NCBI GenBank assembly: GCA_013420905.1
Contig: JAAXNY010000009.1
Location: 3,286,001-3,350,000, forward strand
From: Collybia mongolica
Lineage: Eukaryota; Basidiomycota; Agaricomycetes; Agaricales; Clitocybaceae
Direction: 5' to 3'
Length of the DNA: 64,000 bases
Shown: positions 34,508-45,556 of the stretch, piece by piece
Position numbering within the stretch: position 1 is the first letter of the stretch
How the letters are laid out: every line of letters starts with the position of its first letter
Made by a program: the position numbers and the translations under genes
The notes under the pieces: generated by a model
Databases searched by the model: none
What the model was told of the DNA's origin: nothing
Seen by the model: only the letters and a program-made list of their open reading frames with translations

Positions 34508-35501
34508 ATTATAGATTCCAGAAGTGCCCACATTGACTTGTTTGGCTATGCTTATAGCCAAGTATATATAAATGTGATGTTAAAATAGATATAACAAGAG
34601 ATTATAATCAAATTAGGAAAGGTACAAACAAATATAAATATACATTTCCTGGTGTACCCCCTCCATAGGTCTAGGAGTAGTAGCAATTTCAATTGTCTCT
34701 GTTAGCCTTGTATTTGCTGAGATATGCATCATCTATATTGTGGGAACTTCATTAATATTGTTTGTTTGTCCAGATGTTGGCAAAGTAATATACAGATGAT
34801 ATTCATTTGTAATATTGTATGTAGTAAGAATATTGTTGTTAATAATGTGATTTGGAAGGGTACAAACAACTACAAATACATATAAACATACATATAATGT
34901 ATTCCTTTACAATATGTAGTAGTAGCATGTCCATCAGCTTTGTATTTGCTGGGATAAGTGTCATCTATATTGTGGGAAATTTCTTTAGTGTTATTGTTTG
35001 TTTGGCCAGATGTGTGGTGAAATGATATGTGTACAGTATTCATTTACAATATGTAGCAAGAAATTTGTTGTCAACAAGGTTTAGAAAAAATAAAACAAAT
35101 ACAAACACATACAAACATATACATGAGGTACTACTTCACCATATCTAACACTAGCAATTTAAATTACATCCATAAGCCTTGTTGTTGTTGAGATATGCAA
35201 TGATTTATATTGTGGGAACTTTGATGTTATTGTTTGTTTGGCTAGCTGTGTGGCAAAGTCATATACAAACTTGATATTCATTTGTAACATGCTTGTAGTG
35301 AGAGAGCTGCTTTTAATCATGATGTTTAAATGTGTACAAACAAATACAAATACATATAAATATCTACATTAGGTAGCCCCTCACCATATCTAGTAGTAGC
35401 AATTTAAATTGCATCCATAGGTCTTGTCATTGTGGAGATATGCAATATTTTGTACTGTGGGAAAAGTTTGACCCAAAGTGGAACAAGTGTCTTGTAATCA
35501 T

Positions 35502-35557
35502 GCTTATGTTTGTCAACTACGCTGTTAGAGCTAACAGCGTAGTTGACAAACATAAGC
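35502..35557. repeat. perfect 56-bp palindrome
   Basis: 27-bp arms around a central AG. The arm starts GCTTATGTTTGTCAACTACG, and the second half is its exact reverse complement. It would form a long hairpin or cruciform. The left-arm counterpart at 13823-13878 is mutated. Confidence 0.95.
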
Positions 35558-35591
35558 ACAATTATGCAGTGGACAGTTATTAATTAATTCT

Positions 35592-36574
35592 GACGCTTCT
35601 TGATCTTTTCCGATGCTTCTTGATCTTTTACCACCACCATCCGACCGTGGGAATTCGTCCCTCCTGCACTAGGTCGTCCCTAAACTACCTAACACCTCAT
35701 CCCTAATCGACATCGCCTTTCATCAGACCACTCTTTTGGCCTGGGCCACCATCCTTTTATACCATATCCAAATTTTTAACTTATCAGAGCTGATCCTGAC
35801 TATCTGCAGGGTCATCTCATCTTGCCTGTACTGGGGGCTTCACTAATCCATTCACATCCACCTCATCAACTACCAGGCCACATGAGGACACCACAACTCT
35901 AGTACTCTGCTTTGCGCAGATCCTTAGGGAGTGTCACCACCAACATTCTCGACGATTTATTCATACTTGCTTAACCACTACACCCAAATACAAAAGGAGG
36001 AAGGGGTCTGGCCCCCAATCAGCTACTGTCCCTGCACAGAGCACACCTCTTGGGGAGAATGCCAGTTTATTGACCAATGGTGGGATTTGGCAGCCTCATT
36101 TCGAGGGGAGTCATTGCTTTGGGAGAGCGGTGTGGAACAGGGGGGAAAGTAATAGGGGGGATTCAGGAGAGGGGGAGCAGGTTTGAGGTATGGGTCGTTC
36201 GTTTAGTTTGGACATTTATCTTCGACACTGGGGGGGAGTAATGGGTTTCCAGGGCGCCCTGAAAATACCAGGGGGGGAGTGGAACGGGGTACCAACGTGA
36301 AGGGAGGGGACCATGCCCCGACAAGCGAAGGCAAACCTTTAAGGCGTTGGGAGGTTCAGACATGGTACAGTACAATACCGTTGGACTGCAGGTATCCTCA
36401 GTCTAGACCAGTAATATGACCTGGAGAGCAACTTAGTGTACAGCTCCACCCTGATGGCTTATTACAGATTACTTAGTGGTAATAGGTGTCTATGCCCGCA
36501 TGTAGCTGGGTCAAACCCACATGTGCTTAATATTATTATATGACCAAAAAAAATATATATATATATATATATAT
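35592..36574 (+). mobile_element. non-LTR-like insertion with (AT)n tail
   Basis: About 0.98 kb, absent from the mirrored site at about 13780-13800. It is flanked by ATTAATTAATTC (35579-35590, 36575-36586). It ends ACCAAAAAAAATATATAT..., a simple tail as in LINE or SINE insertions. Frames inside are short and I cannot name a domain. Confidence 0.65.
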
Positions 36575-36587
36575 ATTAATTAATTCT

Positions 36588-36743
36588 TGAGATATCCCAA
36601 TAAAAAGATCAATTAACTCGAAATTATAGTATTAAATGCAGCTTATGTTAGCAGTTGCCTTTTTTGCTCGGAATCCGCGCGTCAGTTAATTTTGATTCCC
36701 ACAGTTAGAAAAATATTTCCACGACTACAAAGTCTTATTGATG
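36588..36743. repeat. outer right arm fragment
   Basis: Reverse complement of about 7130-7248 plus 13755-13780, uninterrupted at the hAT target. Confidence 0.8.
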
Positions 36744-36745
36744 TA

Positions 36746-38028
36746 CTATCACTGGTTGGAAGTTTCAAAATTTTGATCAAATTGTGAATAGAAGAAGATT
36801 GGTTACACATTTTGCTAATTGGACTTGGGGAATCAGTTCTATGATGTCTGAACAAGGTACAAATGTGCCAACTTGGAAAATGGTGGATGTGTTGTTGTGT
36901 CAGAATGAAGCCAGTCAAAAGTTAAGAGTTTCAAAATTTCTGTCATGGAGAGTAATGCTGACTCATATGGCCAATTACATCTCCGCTCGGTGTCAAATTG
37001 ATGCAATGCCCTGTTCCTCTTGAAAATACTCATTGAGGCTACTTATGGTAACTAGAAACTATATACACTAGTCTAGTATGTATGTAGAATGATTATATGT
37101 TTCAATATGTACAGGATCAGTTGTGATGATTAGCCACGAGCATTGACAAGGGGAGCACTGTGATGGTGGAATGGTGGAAGTGGCAGGTGTATCGGATGAG
37201 GGAAATGGGTAGTAGGAATATGCAGAGATGGGCTAATTGAAGGGTATGGAGAGATATAAAATGAAGGATGCACATGATTAACAATGTTCAAAGACAGTGG
37301 AGTTGGTGTGGGCACAGGGAATGGCAGGGCAGGGTCCTGCTACGGGCACTGTATCCAGGTTTGAAGCCTCGCCTTCTACTTGCACAGCAGCAGGCCGCTG
37401 TCATGCCTGGTTAAAGATGCCTTTGTAGCAGGGATGATTGTGCAGGGTGGTGTTGGCATCAAAATGAGTATTGATTCATCCCAATAGGTCCTTCTTTTGG
37501 CTGTCCTTGGAAAGTCCTAAGGCATGAGCAATGTCCTGAAGGTCAGCCTTGGATTTTGAGCTTAATGCACCTCATAAGAGGATGGATGACAGGAGATGCA
37601 ACTGTGGAGCCAATAGTTTCAAACAAACGTGTTGCGCCGTGCTGATTTATGGACTTTGAAATATGATCACCCTTGTCATGCTAAAATGCTCAATCCTTTG
37701 TAGCTTTCGTTCCAGTCCTCTCAATGCTCCAAAAATTTAAATGAGACATCTTAGACATCTTTGGATGATGCTTGCAAACTTTGGTGATATTCCACTGAGT
37801 GATCCTTAAATCCGAAGCTGTTTAAATTGGGTTTTTCATTTTTTCTCATAATGTCAGCTATATCGCAACACATCTGTGGTTGATTTCCCTCATTTCTGTT
37901 ATGGAATCTATTATAGTGGTACCTAGCTAGACTATCTCACCAAAGATCAGTGTTTTTGTGCCCACAATCCCTTAAAAACCTACATTTTGAAACTCCCAAC
38001 CAGTTTTGAAACCCCTAACATGTGATAG
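36746..38028. mobile_element. TIR element with TA duplication, non-autonomous
   Basis: Starts CTATCAC and ends GTGATAG between TA dinucleotides (36744-36745, 38029-38030). It is absent from the mirrored arm at about 7130 (AAGTACATCAG), which gives an empty site. Near both ends there is a TTTCAAAA / AACTGGTTGGGAG-type inverted similarity. It contains no transposase that I recognise. A TAC duplication is an alternative reading. Confidence 0.65.
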
Positions 38029-38204
38029 TACTTCAAAATGTTTACTGACCATGTTCTAATGAATTCTCGGAACACTTCAAAATTACTAACCATGGGAAAA
38101 ACAACACTAGATCTTGTTGGGTACACTGAATTTTCCCTGCAAACCCAGGATGATGAACAAGTTACTTATGTAAACATAAGAACTTGTAATATACACCTCA
38201 TGGC

Positions 38205-38405
38205 AGTTTCCACTCCATTCGGGTTGTATGAGTGGTTGGTGATGCCAATGGGACTATGGAATGCACCATCAATTCACCAATGGCGTGTTGTCTCCATGCT
38301 GCAAGAGCATATTGGAAAAATTTGCCATGTTTACCTCAATGATATTGTAGTTTGGTCAGACACTCTTGCTGAACATGACTGCAATGTACGCATTGTTTTG
38401 GAAGC
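38205..38405 (+). pseudogene. old gypsy RT fragment, left part
   Basis: Reads STPFGLYEWLVMPMGLWNAPS, then YLNDIVVWSDTLAEHDCNV and IVLEA, a gypsy reverse transcriptase with the YxDD motif changed to YLND. It stops at the H insertion and continues at 60312 with EALCKAKLYCNPKKTHLYC. Everything upstream of the RT palm is missing, replaced by the foldback arm. Confidence 0.85.
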
Positions 38406-38429
38406 TGTACTTTACACTCCCCCACATGT

Positions 38430-38580
38430 CCTTGCGGACTCTGCGCGGACTGCAAAAGTCCACACGGACTCCGTATGGACTCTGCAAGGACAGCACAAAG
38501 TCCACACGGACTCTGCATGGACTTTGCACAGACTCCACGCGGACTCTGTGTGGACTCCACAGAGTCCGTGCAGACTCACT
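38430..38580. repeat. short tandem repeats (GGACTCTGC/GTCCACACG)
   Basis: Irregular repeats of about 15-17 bp around GTCCACACGGACTCTG, subterminal in element H. Related repeats occur at the opposite end (39640-39703 and 60270). Confidence 0.75.
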
Positions 38581-38837
38581 TACTTTCGTCTATTATAAAG
38601 TACTTACTCTTTTACTTACTAACAATCTCTATAATTAATAGGATAAAACATGTATTATTACTAAATATAATACATATATGATAAGATAATTTAATATAGG
38701 CGGGGGCCCCCGCCCCTGCCCCCCCATTGTCCTTGTCAGCCCCCACAATGTTGTCAGTGGCCTGCGCTTCAGCAGTGATGGCACTGGCCGCTCTACTTGC
38801 TGCTGTCCCCGTCCCCGCCACCACCGTCCTTGTGGTG

Positions 38838-39005
38838 GTGGTGGTCATCTTTGTCGTAGTTGTTGTTGTTGTTGTCACGCCGTTGTTGGTGCCGCTGCTG
38901 TTGCTGTCATTGCTGCAGGCCTTGTCGGCACTGTTGCTGCTGTTGCTGTTGCTGTCTTCATTGTTGTTGTTGTTGTTGTTGTTGCCGCCTTCCTCACTAT
39001 TGCTG
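38838..39005. repeat. trinucleotide-rich tract (GTT/GCT)
   Basis: Runs of GTT, GCT and TGC, reverse complement of the CAA/CAG tract at 29660-29730. They give poly-Asn, Gln or Thr translations on the minus strand and Val or Leu on the plus strand. Unlikely to be a functional protein. Confidence 0.75.
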
Positions 39006-39703
39006 TTGGTGGCCGTATTGTTCGTCTTGAGTTCCTGAAGTGGGGGGGAGGGGGATGCGCTGCGTGGTGAGTGTGTGGGTGAGTGGTGGTGTATGACTCA
39101 CCTGGTTCTGCCCCTCAGGGTGCCCTTTCCTCGTCGTCCCCTTGTTCTGCATCCATTTCTATCCTTCACCCTACACTGTCTTGAGCATCGTCATGTTGAC
39201 GTTGGTTGGTGTTCAATGTGTTGGCGTTGGCAGCGTGGGTGCATTGGCGGTTTGGCGGACATTGTTGATGTGGTTGAAAAGAACCAACGAAGATGTGGCA
39301 ACGGTAATGTGACCGTTGCACGTGCCTCGTAATCATGTGACCTAAGTCCGTTGACTTGAGGCCAGTGAGCTGGCAGCTAGAAATGCCCGCCTTGCCCAAC
39401 AGTTATGAATGCCAAACATATTATGTAATGTTCGTGCCTGTACACGTTTGAACCTAGTTGGATGCCAGTTTTTCACTGCCATTATGTGATGTTATTAGTA
39501 ACAAATAGTATATATAATTTGTGTAAATAGAATTTATATTACTAATCTGATTAGTAATCAACTGGCCACGCAGACTCTGTGAGCTGTCTGTCCATGCTAG
39601 TCCGTGTGTCCATGTGAAATCACGCAGATTGATGCGGACTTGGCACAGACATGGATTGTCATCTGGCTGAGTGTCCTGCCAAATGAGTCCATGCAGAGTC
39701 CGC

Positions 39704-40920
39704 TGAAAGGGGGCTCCTGGGCTATAAGTGCGCTGATGCTATGAAATGTAATCCCTTACACACACACACCAAACCTAACAATCAACACACGAACAGTAGG
39801 AATCGCCTGTTTTGAGTTCGGGTTCAAGTGCTTAGAAGCACTAAGCTTTGAATAGTACTAGCCAAAGCCCTTTCCAATGGTCTCTCAATGGGTTTGTTTT
39901 AGACAAAAGCTTCAACACAGGTTTAAAAACCTGCTAGGTATATTTATAATATCTCTTGATCCAATAGACTGAGTACCAAGTGTACGTTCAATTATTAATG
40001 ATCCCAAGTGGATCTATAAGTCCAAGCAACTTATCAAACAATACAGTGCCAAGTGCACTAAGGCCAAGTGCCTAGTAATTCCAATGGACAATACGGTACT
40101 AAGTTCCAAGTGAACTAAGTTTCTTTAATTCTGTGGTTCTTCAATCAATTCCAATCAAGACACATTGAAGCAATCTGATCCTTAATTCGGGCACGCAATA
40201 GTGTTTTAACAAATGTGATTTGTATACTCTATAGTAGCGCGAAGTGGGGGCAAGATTCCTTACCTTAGCACTACTCATCTACAGTCTATTTATAGTGTAC
40301 AAACTAAATACCATACGGAATTGTAAATTTTACACGGAACCGCGCTCCCGCACGCCAAGGATCTGTACTCAATGCTGATGCATCCTCTACAACTTGGCGC
40401 GCGCACCATGCGTGCCAATTATGCCGTTTACTGGTTACTTATCAAATATTGAAAGAGCTGGCTAAACTCTTATCAAGTCACGACTGCGCGCTTTGTTATT
40501 TAAAAACAGTGCAGCACTGTCATTTACTCCTCCTGATTGTCCTGGTTGCTATTCACGGGGTCCCGTTGCTTCCGGTAGTTAACACCAAGTACCCCTGACT
40601 AGGATTGGGTTGTGCAAGTCCCGAATTTACAATTACTTCTCCTATTAATGATGATCCCCGGACTAATGATATCATACTACAACGGTTACTTATGAACTAA
40701 GACACCGAGGTTGTAACCGGGCATGGTGAATAGGACTAATAATAGACCGTACTCATAGTCCTCTGTACTGATAGTGTATTATCCATTAGACTAGTTCACT
40801 CTGATTAGCCGTCTTGGAGCTCGACTCTAATCCTTTATTACCGTTTACTTGGTTATTAGAAATGATACTAATAGCCTTACTTGTTGACTTTATAAGTGCA
40901 AACAATTTCGGGCCCTATCA
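39704..40920 (-). repeat. G2 3' LTR
   Basis: 1217 bp. It differs from 59053-60269 at about nine sites noted by eye, all transitions of CpG type, under 1 percent. Confidence 0.95.
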
Positions 40921-41370
40921 TCTCCCCCATACCACAAATGTAGACTGTCCTCAGTCTCTCTTTGCCGGCATGTTGGTCCAATACTTGGGGTCTACACGTG
41001 TCTAATCTTTTAGTACAAGGTTACAACGGTTCCGCTTTTAGACAGGTAGGCGTGCGATGTTGGGATTGAGCCCAGAGGTTTACTTCCCATCAGGATCATG
41101 ACAGTTATATACGTCTCCTGAGAGAATACTTGCCATTTGGACATCGCTTTACAGATATTTCAGTCATCTGAACCTTTCTCTTGTTATGTTTCTGACACTT
41201 CAGCAAGAGATTGGTACTCCTGCTTGTCCTTTAGAACTTCGCAATGCAGGGTTGTGCGTTTTAAAAAGCTCACGCCCTTGCTAAGTTTTAGACAATTTGG
41301 ACTTTATAGCCCATTTCTAAATTTCTTTGCTATTCGCATCGCTCAAACGCTCCAACTTCTCTAAACCAAT
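40921..41370 (+). other. leader region of G2 antisense gene 1
   Basis: No gene. On the minus strand this must hold the G2 polypurine tract: AATTTGTGGTATGGGGGAGA reads in that sense at about 40921-40940 next to the LTR. On the plus strand it is the probable promoter of the gene at 41371, with only a weak TTTATAG at about 41302. Confidence 0.5.
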
Positions 41371-43332
41371 ATGTCTTCTACTCCCACTTCTGCCATGGCT
41401 CGTGCCCTGCGCTTGCCTTCCGTGCTGTCCCTCTCGCTCTCCGCCGCGATTTTACCGACTGAGGGCCGTTCCCCCACTATGGTCTATGTGGACCAGCCGG
41501 TCCCTTCATTTTCCGACCTCCTTGAAGATGCCGAGGGCGATGTCTTCGTCGCCATGAAGCAAGGGTGGATTATTATGGCTGAGGAACTCGCGCCCCATAT
41601 GGACCATCAGGGCCCCCTTGACCTCGACGAGTTGATTGACTTCGTCGATCACTGCTCCATGCTCATTGTATGCCCATCTTTTACTTATTAAAACCTTTCA
41701 CTAATTTACTTATTTACTGGTCTCAGGATGCCATCACTGGTGTGGTCCGTGGCGCGCATTTTTTGCTGCCATATCCGGCTATTCTCCTCCTGCGCGCGCT
41801 TCACCTTCAAGTGATGCGCATCCCAGTCAACGCGTGCGAGGATTCATGGTCTTCCTGGCATATGGTCATATCGACTGACCTGGGCAACAATTCCATTCTT
41901 CTGGTAAATGACTTGTTTACTTCTTTACTCTGCCTGCCCTTGTCAAGCTGACTACCTTTTACTTTAGGGCCAGGCTCCCACTGTGGAGCAAGTCCTGGAC
42001 CAGGTGGGGTCGCACTTCGAGCGCGACAATGGTGAAAGTATCTTTCAGGATACTTTCCTTGTCCCTCCTCACATGGTTGGCGCACCGCGCCATTACCATC
42101 AGTACCGGGACAGTTGGTCCGCTGCACCCTTGCCGGCGCACTCCCCAGTCTTGGTACCAGTGGTTTGTCTATTACTGCTTTTTATTACTTTTCTTCTGTG
42201 GTTGACTTATTTCAATAGCCCCTCAAGCGGAAGCGTAACGCAGGGTCCAAGGGCAAAGGCCGCGCGGTTCCCCAGGTATATGCCATCCTTTACTTCACGG
42301 GTTTCACATTATTCCTGACTTGATTTCAAATTCTAGTCCGACATGTCGCGTGCCCAGGGGGCTGGCAGTGATGCCGCGCTGCGTCCCTCGGAAGCAGGTC
42401 CCGTATGTCTCTTTTCTCTTTTGAACTCATTTACTTTTACTCATTTTTATCTCCTTAGTCCTCTGGACAGCCGCCGGTAAAGGTTGAGGTCCCCGAGCTT
42501 CGGCTCTTTAATGAAGAGATCACACGCCAGTTGGCTCAAGAGGGATTCACAGAGTTGTTACCTCCCGTGGCCCCTTCTCCTTGTCAGTCACGTAAGACCA
42601 CTCGTTCTAGGGATAGGGTTCAGGCGACACGCCGCAAGCACGCGCTGGTTCCCAACTGGGAGCTGACGCCGCTACAATCCCCTATTACCTCCCTGCTGGC
42701 TGACCTTGCACCTCGGCGCTCTACCGTATGTTTATTACTCTTTTATTTCTTGTTACTGATCATTCTTACTAGGTGGGCTATCCTTGCACGATGTGCGCCA
42801 CCCACAGCGACATCGAGTGCTCCTTCAACGGTTGGGGTAAACTGTGCGTTGAATGCGCCACTGCCAAGAAGGGGAAGTGCAGCTTCAGTCTTGCTCCCCA
42901 GAAGTGTGCTAGGCTTTGTGAGGATCTGGGGCCTATGCTTGGTGCGGGCATTTCTAGTAAGCCATTTTCTTTCTGTCTTTTTGTTTACTAATGATTTTAC
43001 TTATTCTACTAGCGGTTGCTGAAGCCTATGCTCAGCTAGGCGACGCGGACACTCTTGCCGCGGAGGTCATTCAGGCCGCTAACCGCATGCTTGAAATGCG
43101 CAACTCCTTGTTGGTGCGCATAGTTGGCACCATCGGTAGGTTGTACGAGGAGGAAGGCCTGGAGGGCCTTCAAAACCTCTTGCTGACTACGCCAGCCACG
43201 GAGAGTGCTCTCCTCTTCTACACGGATTTCCAGAACCTCCCTTGGCCGCCCTTGGAGGAAGAAGCAGAGGTTGATGACGGTTCTTCATCATCAAGTTCCT
43301 CTTCGTCCGTGCCTGACAGTGAGGAGGAGTAG
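41371..43332 (+). CDS. G2 antisense gene 1: Zn2Cys6-like cysteine-cluster protein
   Basis: Eight exons with consistent phases: 41371-41667, 41727-41903, 41968-42162, 42219-42275, 42337-42402, 42459-42725, 42773-42956 and 43013-43332. They encode about 520 residues. Introns are 47-64 nt, GT-AG. A nuclear-localisation-like PLKRKRNAGSKGKGR lies at about residues 224-238. Exon 7 has six cysteines spaced C-x2-C-x7-C-x8-C-x2-C-x7-C, close to the fungal Zn2Cys6 binuclear cluster, here in the C-terminal half instead of the usual N-terminus. The C-terminus is an acidic poly-Ser tail. It may be a DNA- or RNA-binding regulator. The frame has no stops. It lies between pol and the 3' LTR of G2, on the strand opposite to pol. 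The function is unknown. Confidence 0.85.
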
Positions 43333-44026
43333 CCGTGTCACGCCCCCCCATCTACGTTTTTTTTTTTATATATATCTGTGTTTTCCTGGGCCCTAGTGCC
43401 CTTACATACATCTTATTCCCCCGCCTTTTGTTGGGCTTCAATTTTATTAATTGAAGTCTAACACATGTTTTTACATACAGTCCCCTGGACTATAAACAAT
43501 ACAATTGGTTTAACTGTTGTTCTATTGTCTTCATAAGAAAGCTTCCGCCCTTGCACCGGCTACTTAAGTTATAAATAGTACAGTTTAATTCTGGTGCAAT
43601 TCTCTCGATCATTAAGACCGTGGCGCGATCACTGACTTTTTATAGACAATCTATTTCAATCCTTGTAACCTTGGTAGGTTTTTCCAAATCGATTTTGCTT
43701 ATACCCATCTCCCCCTTAACACTGACAACAACTGTCCCAGTTGTCATGCGGACACTGCCGCGCTCCACATGAATTTTTACGGAGCTCCTTTTTCAATTGG
43801 GCCCAGCATTTCAATTAGGCACGCGTCTCGGACCTGTTCAGTTGAAATGTATAGATTTTTCTGGGGGTAGAACACGCACAACGAATGAGAGACTGGGTAG
43901 CGCTTCTCTAGTCGTAGAGGTATAAAAAGGGCACTGGCTGTGCTTTTTGTCCCAAGACATTGCCCAACTCTATTATACTCTCTTTACAACGTTCTGGTTC
44001 GAAGAACCAATTTCCTCTGCATCATT
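43333..44026 (+). other. spacer between the two G2 antisense genes
   Basis: No gene seen. The first 100 bases include a T-rich stretch after the stop of gene 1 (43361-43372), possibly its 3' end. The last 110 hold the promoter of gene 2. Confidence 0.5.
43921..43929 (+). promoter_or_regulatory. TATA box of G2 antisense gene 2
   Basis: TATAAAAAG at 43921-43929, 106 nt before the start codon at 44027, a plausible core promoter spacing for a fungal gene. Confidence 0.65.
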
Positions 44027-45410
44027 ATGACTAGCCCCCCCAACTATCAAGACATTGAGAACTTCAAGATGGTCCAAGCTCAGTGGCACACCTTTCAAGC
44101 TCGTTTATTGATGGACACCCTTGTTGAACAAAGGGTCAGCATCCGGAAGTTAGGCGAAACTGTGGTACACTTTTTACCAATTAAACTTTTTTAAAACGCC
44201 GTTTTTGTAACCAACTTTTACAATTTACAGCTACTCCTGACTGAGTCCAAATTGGTTTTGACGGAGCGGTCCTGGCAGAATGTTATCTTTGGCGTCCGTA
44301 AGGCATTCCAGGGACTACAACATGTATACCCCGAGTTACTTCAAGAGCCCGTTTACCGTAACATTGTGACTCTTACTGCCGCTATTCACCGTCACCATGA
44401 AAAGGTCCGCACTGAGCACCTGTCTCAAACCGCAGTGCGTGCTTTTTACCTCATCTTGTACTGTACTGTTCTTTAAACCATGGTTTTCTGGTACTAGGTC
44501 CCTGCTACTGGTGGTGATGCGGATGGTACCACTATTCCAGGCGAGGTCATTGCTGGCGGTGAATATGACGGTGACATTGAAATGTCTGGTACTGACTCGG
44601 TATGTTTCTTTTTAGCTACTGCGCTGTCAGTGCGCGACATACTCAATGGCGTCTCTTCTTTACTCAAGAATATGGTCATTGATTCCAGCGTTACGGCTAG
44701 TGCTGCTGTCTCTGGACCAGTGACTAGTCGTCTCCTTAGTGAAGGACCAATCACCCGTAGTCGCAAGGAGAAGGAGAACATTAAGGTTCCCCGTGTCAAA
44801 AGGACTAAGGCTGAAAAGGCTGCCATCAAGGTACCCATTCTTGTTTTTGCTCTGTCTATTACTTTGTTTCTTATTCCTACAGGACGGTAAGCGTTCCGAG
44901 CTCAATCGTGGCAGCACTCTTCGTCCCAAAAAGCATACGAGGCAGGACACCCCAGATGAAGATCCAAAGGCATCTGCTGAGGGTACGTTTTCTAATAATA
45001 GATGATTCTAAATTTATACCGACTGTGCATCAGATACTTGTGTCTTTATTGACTTCCGTCCCTCCAAGGAGCACGATGTAGTCTTAGCGCGGGCGCGCTT
45101 GATTGCAGACGCGGGCAATCCCATGTCGCACACCAAGCAAGCCCTTGGTAGGATGCTTTTAAACTACAGTGCTGAGTTGGAGGAGATCAGTCATACAGTG
45201 TCCTTCTTATTGAAGCATCGTGATGCCACTATGGACGAGGTTACTTGCCTCAACGGTCTAATGAATGAGGCTGCTCTGGAGGGAGGCTCTGACGAGGCTG
45301 CCACTGCAAGCGCTACGGAAGTCCATGACCAGGATGACAATGATAAGGAGGAGGTAGCTCTGGCTGATGTGCCCTTGCCCGAGGTTGAAGACGACTTCAT
45401 ATCTGCTTGA
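44027..45410 (+). CDS. G2 antisense gene 2, unknown protein
   Basis: Six exons in phase: 44027-44164, 44231-44434, 44498-44599, 44669-44830, 44883-44982 and 45034-45410. They encode about 360 residues. Other introns are 50-69 nt; the third (44600-44668) could use an earlier AG at 44630. The N-terminal 110 residues are helical. The middle is basic (ITRSRKEKENIKVPRVKRTK, then STLRPKKHTR). The C-terminal part is helical and ends in a strongly acidic tail (DQDDNDKEEVALADVPLPEVEDDF). There is no signal peptide or membrane segment. I recognise no family. Tail-to-tail with the G2 integrase gene, whose stop lies about 150 bp downstream. Confidence 0.82.
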
Positions 45411-45556
45411 GGGCAGTCCAATTAACTTCCTCCTTAGTTATGGTGTCCCTCCCCACGCTCCTTTGTATTACTGTCTTTACTCGGCTTAACACTGTCCTTA
45501 CTACTTAGCTTCGTTGCTTATACTGTCTTTACTGCTTCTGTTTCCATACTGATTTA

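Larger units (their letters stand above)
33651..35578 (-). repeat. inverted duplication of 13.8-15.73 kb (arm + G1 LTR + gag start)
   Basis: Near-perfect reverse complement of about 13800-15725. It covers the arm tandem repeats, the G1 5' LTR (here 34037-34507) and the first part of gag, and ends abruptly within gag at AAGACTT. Because the break lies inside gag, this is a segmental inverted copy and not a second transposition. Confidence 0.9.
6975..38188. mobile_element. foldback-like composite with long inverted arms
   Basis: The sequence at 6975-7248 plus 13755-15725 recurs in reverse complement at 33651-38188 once later insertions are removed. A second inverted pair (21804-24105 and 25821-28847) lies inside. 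The arms contain direct tandem repeats of about 240 bp, a hallmark of foldback transposons. The outer ends lie near the palindromic GTTACTTATGTAAACATAAG at about 38160-38180 and its counterpart at about 6985-7005. No transposase for this outer unit is visible. The right arm also includes an LTR and a truncated gag, so part of the symmetry came from an inverted duplication after G1 inserted. Confidence 0.5.

Noticed and set aside
36548..36574. (AT)n run as a replication or matrix-attachment signal
   Set aside because: It is the tail of the non-LTR-like insertion and absent from the empty site.
38612..38878. Thr-rich protein from the trinucleotide tract of element H
   Set aside because: Low-complexity translation of simple repeats; the homologous copy at 29.6-30.0 kb does not keep the frame.
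40814..41005. ORF starting MELDSNPLLPFTWLLEM in the LTR
   Set aside because: It occurs in both G2 LTRs; at 60163 it only seems to be a long protein because it runs by chance into the old gypsy RNase H frame.
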